From assembly GCA_002794775.1 (NCBI GenBank), contig NBAY01000014.1, forward strand, positions 558,001 through 622,000: a stretch of 64,000 bases of DNA, written 5' to 3'. Shown here piece by piece: positions 1 to 11,150 of this stretch. The notes below the pieces were generated by a model. That model worked only from the letters and a program-made list of their open reading frames with translations, searched no databases and was not told the origin of the DNA. Each line of letters starts with the position of its first letter. Positions within the stretch are counted from its first letter, which is position 1. The DNA comes from Porodaedalea pini. Taxonomy: Eukaryota; Basidiomycota; Agaricomycetes; Hymenochaetales; Hymenochaetaceae. A program made the translations under genes and the position numbers.

Positions 1-672
1 GATATGTGCAGGATTCTGATTGGACCAAGACTTGATAGGGTAGAGTCAGCACTTTAGGGCAGTGGCCAAGGACTTTCAGAGGGTGACTGGTGGAGAGTCA
101 AGAGTTAAAAACAGAGTTGGCGGTTATTGTTTCAGAGTAAGAGTCAGTCAAATAGTGCATAGAACTGCATGTAGTAGATTGCTGCTGTATAGAGATATAG
201 GGGTACTGTCTATCTCTCTGTCCTTCCTTCTTTCTACAAGCTACCACAATTTTATACTAAACTGAAGCAGAGAAGGCAGTGCAAGACTCAGCCAAGTCTG
301 TGTGAACATATGTGAAGGTGAGTCAATGATCAGCCTGTGCACATCATGCAGCCGATTGTCACAGAGTGATGTTGTAGTGCCAAACCTTCTCTCTCATCTC
401 CCACCATTGCACAATCATATCCCACATCCTTGTCCTACTTGCCTAATTCCTTCTACCTGTGCCCACAAGAGTCCATCATCCATATGCTGATCATGTTCGT
501 GTAACATCCATCCATCCAACCATGTCTATACCAAGAGTTATAATAAAGAGTCAGCTGCCAATTATGAATGAATAAATGGTAATATTCAGTAGCCGGTAAA
601 GGGTGTTAAAGGAGTAGCATAAGTGAAGGGAGAAAGACTTGGCCAGCGTGTAGGTGATGATTAATCGCTACA
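1..672 (-). repeat. 3' LTR of the giant Gypsy element (partial)
   Basis: Matches 14258-14935 almost base for base and ends at CTACA, where similarity to the right copy stops. On the minus strand the LTR begins TGTAG, preceded by a purine-rich run (CTGGGAGA) suited to a polypurine tract. The first ~67 bases of the LTR alignment lie outside the window. The short plus-strand ORFs here recur in the other LTR and are not genes. Confidence 0.9.
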
Positions 673-1603
673 TCTCCCAGGGGGCCAGAAAAATGTTTGT
701 AGTGTATATGAGAAGTGGTTGAATTGGAAATTAAAGAAAGTGTGATGGGTGATGTTCAGTGCATTCTGTGGTATTTAATAGTGCGAAGAGGAAGAAGAAG
801 AGGTTGAAGGTTCACTGAGATTGTGCCCTGGAGTTTCATGATCTGTGCTATCTATTGTGCAACCATTTTGTGTAGGTTCTCGAGTTGGACTGATGGGGCC
901 AGATGGTGTACACTTGTCTGTAGGTCTGGGTGCCATGGGATAATCGTGATTCAGATCAGGTTGTGCATCACTGCCGAACATAGATGCTGATTGACCAGGA
1001 GTTCCAACCCTTGGTTCACGACATATTTGGTGTGGTTATTGATCAGGGTCGGTCAGGGTCGGTACTGGATGTGGATTACCATGTACAGGTGAAGGAAGAA
1101 CTTGTGCACCTTCATGCCAGGCTCAATGATCGATCACCAGAAGCACTGGTGAGATCTGGAGTGGTGTAGGATGTCCTCGAGAGTGGCCTGATGTGAGTGA
1201 TGGCATGTGATGGCAAGAGTGAATGATATTGACTAATTGTGAACCCCATGTATGTCGTCTGGGCACAGGATTCGGTTGTCATAGAAAGACTTGGTGCTGG
1301 TTTGGTCTGAGCGCATGGTCGGTAAAGGGTAGGTATTGAAAAAAAAAGGTGGATTATTTGAAGAGGGGGATATTGTAGAGCGAATGCTTCTGAATGAATG
1401 AAAAGGAGGGGGTATTTTATAGAGACTCGGGGTTATTAGTTAGTATGATGTTCGGTGTAAAAAAGAAATTGGCAGGGAGAAGGTGAAAATATAGAGGGTT
1501 GATATTTGTTGTCATATGAAAACGGGGTTCTTTGTTATTAAGAGAAATGGAGGGGTACTCTATTTTGCCTAATGTAACATGAGGCAATTGAATCAGAGGG
1601 GTT
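673..1603 (-). other. 3' region of giant Gypsy element, no clear gene
   Basis: This is the stretch between the 3' LTR and the accessory ORF. It holds a 68-codon minus-strand open frame (775-981), rich in Pro, Ser, Thr and ending in a serine run, which could be a last exon of the ORF at 1604-2563. The rest is low-complexity and AT-rich, and nothing recognisable was found. Confidence 0.4.
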
Positions 1604-2560
1604 TCAAGAGAAATGCACTGGGTGTTCAGCTTTAGCCTGCCCATCTGTCATCACTGATCCTTCCTGCGTGATCCTTCCGTACTCATCTGCAAATGTTGCA
1701 TTGAAGTCATTCCAGGATGCAATTGAGTTCATGTGTTTACCCAGGTTGATCGGTGCAATGTGCAGCTCATTTAGTTGACTGACTAGCTGTGAGAGCAGGT
1801 CATGGGCTTTGATGGCTTGTTCCTGAGCAGCTTCGGCAAGGTGGGCCATCATGATCACTGTTTCCTGTAAGGCCAACTGTTGTTCTTTGTGTGATGTACA
1901 TTCTTGCTCAGCATCTTTGAGCATCACTGCAAAGTTGGCCTGCTCAGCTTCTGCAGAAACCAGTGATTCCCGGGCTTCATATAGTTGGCTTCGGTATGCT
2001 GGCTGGATGTAGGACACTGTTGCTGTAGTGTTGAACTGAGAGAGGGTCAGGGCTGATTCGTACGAGGTAGCCTTCCTGCTCACAATCTGTCTGAACACCA
2101 TGCAGTATACTTCTTTGTATGTGAGTTGTGTGAGGCCCTCATAATTGGGGCTGGCTATGGCAACTGTGGTACAGAATTGAGACCACGAACCTCTGGTGAG
2201 TGCAGGTGACTGCAAGAGTCGCTCTTGTATTTTCAGTGTGCAGAACATGTAGGCCATGTAAATCAGAGTTGGGTCTGTGGTCGTAAGCTTGTCAAACATG
2301 AACAGTAACTCCACCACAAACTTGGCAAATGAGGTCATTGCGGGGTCATACACGACTATCTGTGAGACACCCATTGGGTGAGGGTTGGCTAATGCGAGGT
2401 CACCAGGAGTCAGGTTGGGCATACAGCACGCCATGTCCTTGAGGATGATCGCATGGGGAGGTGTAATGTTGGTACTTTCTATTGTGGGCAGGGTCAGATG
2501 TTGTCTCTTTTTCTTTTTGTCACTTTCAGTAATGGTGTGTCTTTTTAAGAACAGTTGCAT
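1604..2560 (-). CDS. Accessory ORF of giant Gypsy element, unknown function
   Basis: An uninterrupted minus-strand frame of 318 codons from the ATG at 2560 lies between integrase and the 3' LTR, in the same sense as gag-pol. I do not recognise the family. The first part is predicted globular. Residues about 200-270 are rich in Ala, Glu, Gln and Leu with heptad-like spacing, suggesting a coiled coil (it contains LYEARESLVSAEAEQANF). There is no signal peptide, membrane span or metal motif. It lies where env-like or accessory genes sit in LTR elements, but nothing in it looks like an envelope protein. It is notable for being open while the neighbouring gag-pol is full of stops. It may continue leftward through introns to the small frame at 775-981. 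Confidence 0.45.
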   Translation of the reverse strand: MQLFLKRHTITESDKKKKRQHLTLPTIESTNITPPHAIILKDMACCMPNLTPGDLALANPHPMGVSQIVVYDPAMTSFAKFVVELLFMFDKLTTTDPTLIYMAYMFCTLKIQERLLQSPALTRGSWSQFCTTVAIASPNYEGLTQLTYKEVYCMVFRQIVSRKATSYESALTLSQFNTTATVSYIQPAYRSQLYEARESLVSAEAEQANFAVMLKDAEQECTSHKEQQLALQETVIMMAHLAEAAQEQAIKAHDLLSQLVSQLNELHIAPINLGKHMNSIASWNDFNATFADEYGRITQEGSVMTDGQAKAEHPVHFS

Positions 2561-3258
2561 CACCTAAGTCATTTGTGTGTCTGTTTCAGGAGGACCTCTC
2601 TGTATTGGTCATGCCATCAGTCAGCGGAGTTTGCATTCATTGCATGTTTTGGGTGATTCATTCATGTGCTTCAATTGGGTCCTTCAGTGGGTGATTTGTG
2701 ACAGCGATAGTGTCATTGTCTCATGGTCAGCAGCTGGTCAATCAGCAAATTTTTGTCTTTTAGTCCATTGTTTCATATTTCATGTGTTTGGTGCCAGTCT
2801 GTGTCTCTGTATTGCCAGTTATGATTTTTGTTTGGTGGTCCTGGCTCAGCATAGTTATTTTCTTTCATGTTTGCATTCCATTGAGTATCTGTGTGTTGTG
2901 TGCCTCATGGTTTCTTTTCATTTGAAGAGGCCTCATTGTTGAATGCTGGTGTTCGGTGTGTGCCTGGGTTCATTGTGAGTGATTGGCAGGTTCATGCTGT
3001 ATTTGGTGTGGTCTGGATCTGTATGTGATTGGCTTTTGAGGTGTGTGATCATCGAGAACCGTTTTGGGCACTTCAGTGATCTTGAAATGACCAGGTTCCA
3101 CATCGTGTTTCTTGAGTGTGATCATGGTGCTTGTTCCAGTCCAGTAACGTGAGGGTGTGATTCCTGTTGGTAAAGATCATCATAGTTTTCAAAACATGTC
3201 CCCCTCTACTTTTTTTATTTTATTTTTACTACCACCTCTATCTCACCTTACCCTTTTG

Positions 3259-5405
3259 ATGGACAACACTACGACTCCTGAACCCATCCTATGGCCCTCC
3301 ATGTCTCCCAAAGATGGGGGGTGTCTTTTGACACCACCACAATGGAAGCTGGGGCCCAACAATCATGTGCCAGTGACCCTGGGCCTTTTGCAGAAGCCTG
3401 ACGATGGCAACTGAGATGTAGGAGGTGTGCTCATTGGTGTGGATCTCCCATGTCCATTGCAGCTACCATCATCCTCATTGGGTGGAGAAGTGAGTGGAGA
3501 GGGAGAATCCACCAGAGAAGTTGGTGTTCCCCCTGCCGAGTCTGTCCTGCCAAGTCTTGTCCAGCATGATCCTTTCTCGTCACATATGGAAGACTTCAAC
3601 TTGGCTCTTGATGATCTCAAGAAGTCAAGTGAAGAGGTTCCCGAGGAGGCGATGGCATATGTGTGGGCTACTTGGGTGCACCACTTGTTTTTGTTTTCTT
3701 GTTTTTGTTTCTGATACACCTTTTCTAGCACTCCCTTTCTACCATGTGGAATGGCATTTCCGAGCACACAAAAGCCACCCACACCTCTTTTACCATGATG
3801 GATATCCTTCTGGACACGTTCCAGACTGAGGCTGAGGAAGCAGTGGAGAACGTGACTGAGGAGACGCTGCCCAAGTATCTCTGGTCCCTTATTGCTGAGG
3901 AGGAGGAGAAGGTGGCCAAGCGTAAGCACAAATGTGAGCTCGTCACTGCTGAGCATGTGCATGCTGCTGCTGAGGCCAAGGAGAGGGTAGAGTGTCAGGC
4001 TCGTGAGGATGCCAAGTGTGCCAGGCAGGCTGCAGAGGAGGCATGATTCTGGATCGAGCATACAGATCGCCTGGTGGCCAAACAGGCTTGGGAAAAGGAG
4101 GAGCACACGGTGAAACTGAGGGGCATGCACAAATCATTGCATGCACTGTATCCTACTGTGACTGATGAGGAGCTCCAGGGCTGACTCCATTGTATGGTTG
4201 GTTTTCCTCTGCTGGTTTCATCTGCTGTGAGTATATATATATATATTTCCTACTTATTTGTCATAGATACTGATCCCTTCTGCTCCTACTCAGTTGATTC
4301 CACCTCTGCCCCATCATGGATCACGTACACATCAGCCTTGCCCTCATCCTGTCCTCATGCGTTCAGGTGCAGAAAGCAGGGAGGTTGTCTCTCCTGCATC
4401 ATTGCCTCAAGCTGGTTTGGATGCGAGTACCGTATCTCGTCAGGGTACTGGTGGGCCCACTGCACCCCCTTATAGGACTTCTACCTCTCCTTTCCTGGCT
4501 GCACTGGCTGGGTCTGTAAAAGCCAATCCTTCAACAGTTAGCAGAAGCACCTCATCCACAAAGGTACAGCGTGAGGTGGCAAAGGTGAGTACTCTTTTCT
4601 GTCCCAATCCTGATCTTTGTGGTTGATTGTTTCCCATGTAGGTTGGTGGGTCATGCATGCATCCTGAGGTGGTGGTGGCCAACATCCCTCCTATGAAGCC
4701 TGGGATGAAGCGAAAGCCAGTTTTAATTGAATCCAGTGGTGATGAAGGGCCTTCTCATCCTGGTCTGTCCAAGGTTCTGCACACTGCAGGTGTGTCTTCT
4801 GCAAGAGACGTGAAGCCCAAAGAGCCATCTCTGATGGCCTGGATCCAGATTTGCTTGGAGGTGGGGTACACCTAGAGTGAACTGTTCAGCTTGCCCTTGC
4901 TTGCGACACTTGCATTGTCATGGGCGCATCATGCAATAGTGTCCCTAAGAGTCGGTGGTGCACCCGCTGTTCATGGAACAAGGCACACTGTGTCTTTGAT
5001 AGGTTCCATGGGCAGCATGGTGGTACCCAGCTCACTCCTCTCATGCTCTCCATGGTGGACCCAATCAGTATTGGCAGTGCAGTCTGGCAGTTTGGCGATG
5101 TGTCCGACTACTCAGATACGGCTTCCATTGATGTCCTGGTCGGGGTGTTGGCTAGGAATGTCACCAAGTCTTACATGTCAATTCATGAGTGCCAGGCCAC
5201 CATTTGTCATCATCTTGAGGCGTATGAGGCTTGTGTCGAGGAGCTTACACATCGTCTCAGAAAATACAAGGAGGTTGAGGACTGGATGCTGCCTATGCTG
5301 TTCCTTGACAAGGAATCTTTCATTAACTATCAGACCATTCAAAAACAGGAGGAGAAGGAAGAAAAGGAAAAGAAGAAGAAGGGAAAAGGGAAGGGCAGAA
5401 AATAG
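3259..5405 (+). pseudogene. Antisense gene with Zn2Cys6-like motif inside giant Gypsy element
   Basis: Consecutive plus-strand open segments (3259-3665, 3744-4184, 4285-4586, 4642-4890, 4890-5405) are separated by plausible short introns, for example GTGAGT near 4587 and an acceptor near 4641. They run opposite to gag-pol. Near the end the spacing C-X2-C-X6-C-X8-C-X2-C-X6-C is visible (first Cys just before the ATG at 4920), the arrangement of fungal Zn(II)2Cys6 clusters. A Lys-rich tail follows (KKKKGKGKGRK). The second segment is a charged, probable coiled coil. In-frame TGA at 3412 and 4044 sit where CGA-to-TGA change would explain them. A DNA-binding role is inferred from the Cys spacing only. 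Exon borders are approximate. The gene could be part of the element or a captured host gene. Confidence 0.45.
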
Positions 5406-5439
5406 GGTAGTTTTGCTGTTTGATATTTATTAAGGGAAT

Positions 5440-6620
5440 TTAGTCCATGGTTGGTACCACATTACACTGTGCTTTATGATGGTCAAGGATTTCTGTTGGT
5501 TGTGGCCAATCCTCGGCACCAAGCTCCTCCCCTTCGATTTTTGAATGTTTGTTGGCGAGATCATCGAGTTCTGAGTTGGTTTGCTCCATTATCTGGGTGA
5601 CTGGGGTCAATATGTTTGCTCGGGGGTGGTACAGGATAACTCTGAAGGCTGCGTATCGTAGTGCCAAGACTGCACCTGTGAGTTCTGCGAGAATGTATGA
5701 TCCTCCAGTTGTTTGGCAAACAACTACCATTGGTCCGAGGTATTTGGGTTTGGCTTTCCGGCTTAGTTCCATGTCGATTCGTGAGTTTCAAACCAGAACC
5801 AGGGCTCCAGGGCCAAAGTCGTAGTCTCGGATCATGTTTTGGTAGTGTTTTTCGAATTGCTGGATTGATTTGAAGCGAGCGCGCATGACTGCCGAGTGTA
5901 CTTGTTTCAAGTCTTCTGGTTGGTGCTGGAGTGCCCTTGCTCGTGCCGTGAGTAGTTCTGACTGGGATACCTTTGATGTATATACTGGTGACATGTACGT
6001 TTGTTCAGCCAAGTCAAATGGAAGGATTGGCTGGACTCCATGGACCATGTAGTATGGCGAATATCCTGTTGCTTTCTGAATCGTGATCCTCTCCGCCCAT
6101 ATAGCATGGTATGTGTGTTGTGACCATCGAGTTTCGTCGTTCCCAGCAAGTTTCATCAGTGTTTCCCTAAGGTCCCTGTGGCGCCATTCTACAATTCTGT
6201 TCACTCTCGAGTTATAGGGGGAGATTCGGATATTGTGGACTCCGTATCTTGCCAACAGCCTAATTACTTTGCCGTTGAATGATGGACCATTGTCTGAAAC
6301 AATCTCGTGTACATAACCCCATCGACATATGATGTCCTGGAAGATGAAGTTGGCAATTGATCTCAAGTTATCAGCGCGTAAGAGTCGGAATTCCGGGTAG
6401 CCTGTGAGTGAGTCTCTTGCCTGGATGATATACCTGAATCCCCCTGATTTGGGCATGAGCATCACGTCTATGTGTACCCTGGCAAATAGTGGTGCTGGTG
6501 TTGGGATGTTCGGCGGAATTCATACGTGAGTGAATTGCCAAGTCTGGCACAAGTGACACATCTTCAGGAACCAATGTATGTCGGAACTCATCATGGGCCA
6601 CCAAAATTGATCGTGGACTC
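5440..6620 (-). pseudogene. Gypsy integrase (C-terminal part of pol), decayed
   Basis: The minus-strand frame carries the end of the zinc-binding domain (CHLCQT) and the integrase core with the expected DDE neighbourhood: VHIDVMLMPKSGG, then EIVSDNGPSF, then RVNRIVEW, where the third acidic residue is not obvious. A C-terminal part follows (KYLGPMVVV, YILAELTGAV). The enzyme inserts retroelement cDNA into chromosomes. The frame is broken by TGA near 5791 (between ALVLV and NSRIDMELS) and near 6526 (before IPPNIPTP). Both fall where relatives have Arg, consistent with CGA to TGA. An R-to-W change in CHLCQTW(R)Q also fits C-to-T decay. Non-functional as it stands. Confidence 0.88.
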
Positions 6621-7014
6621 GTAGCTGTACTGAAAAGAATCCTTTGTGTCCCAGGTCATTGTGTGCTGACTGCATGACTGAGAATCGGCATTCTCATGCA
6701 AGTACGAGTTGGTGTGGTCCTGAGTATCATTTCCTCCAGAGTTGTCCATCTGCAATGAAAAACTGAGTTGCCTTTGTTATGAAGTGATGAAATTCATTGT
6801 CTGTCATGTCTTCCAGTTTCTTTGGGTTGCTGAGAAATTCCTTGATTTTTATCAACTCTTGATTGGCCAATTCTGCTGCAGCCATTTGGAGAATGGTGGG
6901 AGGATCAGCAGTGGGAGGAATGTCTCCAGTGTATGCTATGAATATGAAAGCATACTGTTTGTTGATCCATTCTTTGTAGTTTTTGTCATCTGGAGGGTCA
7001 GTTTCTGCTCACTT

Positions 7015-8705
7015 TCATCGACTGAGTCCGTCTGGGCCTGTATGCTGAGTGCCTGGTACATGGATAATTGTAAAGTGGAACAGTAGGAGTCCAGTGATCC
7101 ACCAGTTGATCATTGTATTTGGCTGGATATCTGGGTTGTTGATCATGCCTTTGATGTACTTGGCATTGACTTCAATATAGAAGTGGTCTAGTCCTATTAG
7201 ATAGATTCGTGCATTGTGGAGGGCCCTCATGAGGCCAAACAGTTCTACTTTTGGCTATGAGTAGTTCTGTTCTCTCTCATTCCATGTTGCAGACATAAAA
7301 CAGGCTGGGAATCATTCTCCATTTTCTCCAATCTGTAATAGAATCACTCCATATCCTCGAATTGACAAATCTATGCAAAGGTGGACTGGTCTCCTGCATT
7401 TGTAGTCAATCAGCCTGATGGCTCCAGACTCGGCAACTGCCTTCTTCAGTTGGTCCATCAATCATTGTTCAAGTTGTCCGAATGAGAAGGGGACATCCTT
7501 TCTGGTGAGATGGTTCAGATCATATGCCAATTGAGCAAAGTTATTGATAGAATGCCTGAGTACTCCTGCTATCTTGAGGAATGATTGAACATCTATAATG
7601 TCTTCACAAGGAGGCCAGTCAATGACTTTTTGGACTCATGCTTCATCTGGGACTCACCCTGAGTAGTTGCAGGTATGGCCGACTATCACAGCTTCGGGTG
7701 CGGCGAGTATCAACTTTTTCCCAGATAGAGTTGCTCCAACTACTTTGAATCTTTGGAGGACTTGGTTAACATTGTTTAGGTGTTCCCATACAAATCAGTA
7801 GATTCCTGAATTTTCAGGGATGGTCTTGTATGATCCATCCTGTAGCTCATATCATGTAGCCGGCCCTTTTATGGGTACATCGTCAATGTGTGGGAATGCC
7901 ATGTCCAGGATTTTGTCTTTCAGGATGAATGTGATGTCAGCATGCATGATTTGCTGGGAGTTTGTATACCCCATGGGAATCAATGTGAGTTGAAATGCTC
8001 CTAGTGGCATCTGGAATGTTGTTATGTCCCTACTTCATATGGCAAGTTTCCTTTGGTTGAACGCTATGAATAAGTCCAAGGTTGTATAGCAGGATCGGTC
8101 ACCGAAAGACTCAGCAATGTGTTCTGTTGGATATGGTACTGACAGATCTTGTATTGTGACCGTGTTTAGTGGTTGAAGATCATGGACTATCCTCAGTGAC
8201 TTTCCATTCTTCTTTACTACACAGAACCACCTGGATTGGTATGACAAGTTTGATGGTTCATAAATGCCAGACATGATTCTGTCTTTGGTGATGGCGATGA
8301 CCTTGTTGAATATCCCTGGTGGGATGAGAATATTCTTCAGTACCCATGGAATATGCTCAATTGTTGGGATAAGAACTGGAGCGAAGTAGTTGTAGTCAAG
8401 AGCACCTTTCTCCATTTTGTCCCATGTGAATGCCATTTCCTGTGTACGGATGACCCACCATGCAAGATCCTTTTCTTCTGGGAGTAAGAACCTGGCTGGG
8501 TCTATGTCCATTTTGTTGTGCCATTCCTGGGTGAGTCATTTTCCAGGTGAGAATAGTGGAGGATGGGTTAGTAATTCTGGAAGGTCCTTCAGAGGATTGG
8601 GGTGCTGTGTCCTGGTGATTTGGTATTCTTCAGGGAGTGTGGTTGGAACCAGCTTTATACGATTGGTGACCTTCTTGTATTTGTAGAAGGGTTGAGTCAT
8701 TTGGT
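7015..8705 (-). pseudogene. Gypsy reverse transcriptase-RNase H, decayed
   Basis: On the minus strand, RT N-terminal and finger-palm motifs (PTIEHIPW, IPPGIF, YEPSNLSYQSRWFCVVKKNGKS, LRIVHDLQPLN) are followed by the catalytic IDDVP near 7880, then RNase H (YLIGLDHFYIEVNAKYIKG) ending in HVPGTQHTGPDGLSR. This is the polymerase that copies the element RNA. Several internal TGA codons replace Arg, for example in the SG-VPDEA-VQKVI stretch at about 7632-7665, and a TGA follows RKLAI at 8035. The active-site motif itself is present. Domain order matches Ty3/Gypsy (protease, RT, RNase H, integrase). Confidence 0.88.
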
Positions 8706-8726
8706 GAGTTTGACTTGTTCAAAGAA

Positions 8727-9512
8727 TTAGAGATTCATTATCATATGGGTTATTAATAAAGAATAGTCCTGTTGCATCATTTGTTTGGGGTTTGTTGTTT
8801 TCCATATTTTGTTTTGATTTTGTGCCTTTCTTTTCCGAGACAGGGATTTCAATAGATTGCCTGTCAAAAGAAATACATACTGTAGGCAGTTCTGGGGTAT
8901 CTGCGGTATAGCCTGGGTGTGCCTCCTGTTCATCTCATCAATTTGGTACTGATTCATTGACTATCAAAAATCCTTGTCCTTTTTGGCTAGTTGTTTCCAT
9001 TGTGTGCATTCTCGAGTGGGGACCATTATATCTTCATCCGTTACTGGATGTATTAGTTCTAGTATTTGGTCATCAATGTCTATGTCCATTAGCCAAGCCT
9101 TGCAGTGTGCAAGGAATGGTCAGCCAAGTAAGATATTGAATAGTGCCGGGTGTACAACTTGTGCTTGTACAAGTACTGAGAATCCTTCGAGTCCTATTCT
9201 GAGTCATGGTATTAGTCTGAGTGATTGGGTCCTAGATGCATCTGCTGCCTCAATAGTGATTTGTTTGTTATTTAGAGTTGGCAATCCTAGGTGTTTCCTT
9301 ACATCCCACGAGAGTCCAATAAACAAAGCTCTAGTGTCTAGTAGTCCTTCTACCTCGATTTTTCCATCTAGCCATACATCAATGACTTGAATTGGTACAG
9401 TTGCTGGTGTGACTGGTTCCCTTTCCATTGTCTCATCTGGTGATCCCAGCCTGGGTCCTACTGAGTACATGGCTGTGCCTTTGTCTTCAAGGTTTATCGG
9501 ACTTCGCTTTGC
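8727..9512 (-). pseudogene. Gypsy retroviral-type aspartic protease region, active site altered
   Basis: The minus-strand frame 9204-9512 carries a retropepsin-like segment: a beta-strand run (IQVIDVWLDGKIEVEGLL), the position of the catalytic D-T-G, then ALFIGLSWDVRKHLGL. The catalytic glycine reads Arg (DTRA), a G-to-A type change that should abolish activity. The following 8727-9200 matches the linker between protease and RT with further breaks. The protease would cleave the gag-pol polyprotein; this copy should not. Confidence 0.75.
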
Positions 9513-9887
9513 CATTGAAAGGTGATAGTATGGGTCTACAGGCAGAGGGGGTTCACTCTAATGTGTCTGATGGAGGGGATAGTGTCAGGAAGTGTAGGGA
9601 AGTGTAGGGGAATACTCAGGGCTAGATGTTGACTTGGGGGTGCAAGTACAAAGGACGACCGGCAAAATGTGCCTTGATGCGGTTGGAGAACAAAGAGCAA
9701 CTACGATCTTGACAACCTGGGCTTGGAAACTCGCCAGTGCAGACAGAAACCGATGCTATTCATCGAGACGATTCCGAATCTGAAAAGACCTTGAGACGCG
9801 ATGCAGAATTGACGGAGATATGGTGGTTGCATTGGTTGCAGCTAGCGGAACACACAGAACTCCTGGAACCAAAAAGCTATTTTTGTC

Positions 9888-10502
9888 AGGTAGATGAAAG
9901 TTAAACTCAACAAGCTTGTTACATCAATGTCACAGACTTAAACTTTATTTGACTTCCCCATTAGGAAGGACCCTGGCAGCAAAAATCATGAGGCTGAAAA
10001 ACATTTTTTTTGGAGGACTGCCAGAATGTCAAAGTGCATTGTAGATACATGCTGGCAGTAGCCATCTCAGCTAAAATCCTCTCATTTAAGACCCTGTGAC
10101 CATTGATACTGCCTATTAACCCACTGAGCTTGAGTACCACTCAGTCCTTTGCATTAGTGACATAATAAATTACTATATTTGGAAACTATTTGTCAAATGG
10201 AGTTAGCCAAGAGCAGCAAAAATCTCAAGGTCAGAATTTTCAAAGTTCGTCAGAATGCTGCTCATTTGATTCTATGATGTTTGGAACAAAAAAGTCTTTT
10301 TCCTAAAATAGCTTGACCAAAACTGCATATTTTTGAAAAATAAAAACATACATCTGTAAGGCCAAGAGAACTATGAGGCCAAAATGTGAGTTTGTGTCCA
10401 TTTGAAAAGTTTATTTTGTCATCATTGTGTGTTACTAGAAAAGGAAAGTGAGATCAGTGCCACATGCATCACAGCTTGTTGAGTTTAACTTTCCTCTACC
10501 TT
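9888..10502. mobile_element. MITE-like element inside the giant Gypsy element
   Basis: About 31 bases at 9888 (AGGTAGATGAAAGTTAAACT, continuing) are the near-perfect inverse of the sequence ending at 10502. The 615-bp AT-rich interior has no open frame. It sits between gag and protease, breaking the polyprotein. No clear target duplication was found, so the superfamily is not assigned. Confidence 0.6.
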
Positions 10503-11150
10503 AGCTCTATGACATGGGCTCAGAATTGTGCAAGACAAGACAGTATTTGAAAGCAATTTTAGATGAGATTAAAAATCTGAAGAGAGCTTGAGAATCAGTT
10601 TAGAACTGAGAGCGATATAGTGAAAGCAAGATTTGACCGAAAACGGGACTCAAGACAGAATGGATGGAATGGATGGAACAACACTGAACAGTGATGGAGA
10701 TGAGAACTAAAGACTGGGACTGACTCAGGGGAACTAAACTTGTATTTTTGAGACATTTACATGAGTGTTTAAATAACCAACAGAGGGTTGAGCCTCTGAG
10801 CAGCGTACAAAGGACACAAAGACAGACTGGAGGCTCTAGCCAAACAACACCAAATAGCTGGAACTCGGAGCTGGAACTCAGGCACATGAGTAATTAAGCT
10901 TTGGGAGGCTCAGAACAATACCAGACCTGACCAAAAATGGACTTCGGTGGCTCACCGGTACAGAACCAAGCTGTATGTGTTGAGTTAATCCAGCCAAACA
11001 CTGAAAGTGTCCTGAAATGCATTGGGGAAACTTGTAAGGCTGTCCTGAGTTGAGTCAAACCTAATAGAGCTAATTGAGGCCAGCAGCATCGGGATCTCCA
11101 CACCATCATCATATCCTTGCACTTTCATCTGACCTCTGGTGAGGTTGCCA
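10503..11150 (-). other. Gag-protease junction, no confident gene
   Basis: This non-repeat stretch lies between the MITE-like element and the end of gag. Short minus-strand frames (10600-10887, 10894-11112) have hydrophobic, unconvincing translations. Together with 9540-9888 it may be part of a larger old insertion, since gag and protease normally lie close together. No ends could be fixed. Confidence 0.35.

Noticed and set aside
62..490. Small plus-strand ORFs at 62-265 and 302-490 (same again at 14325-14753)
   Set aside because: They are identical in both LTRs, one starts with GTG, and they have no domain. LTR sequence, not genes.
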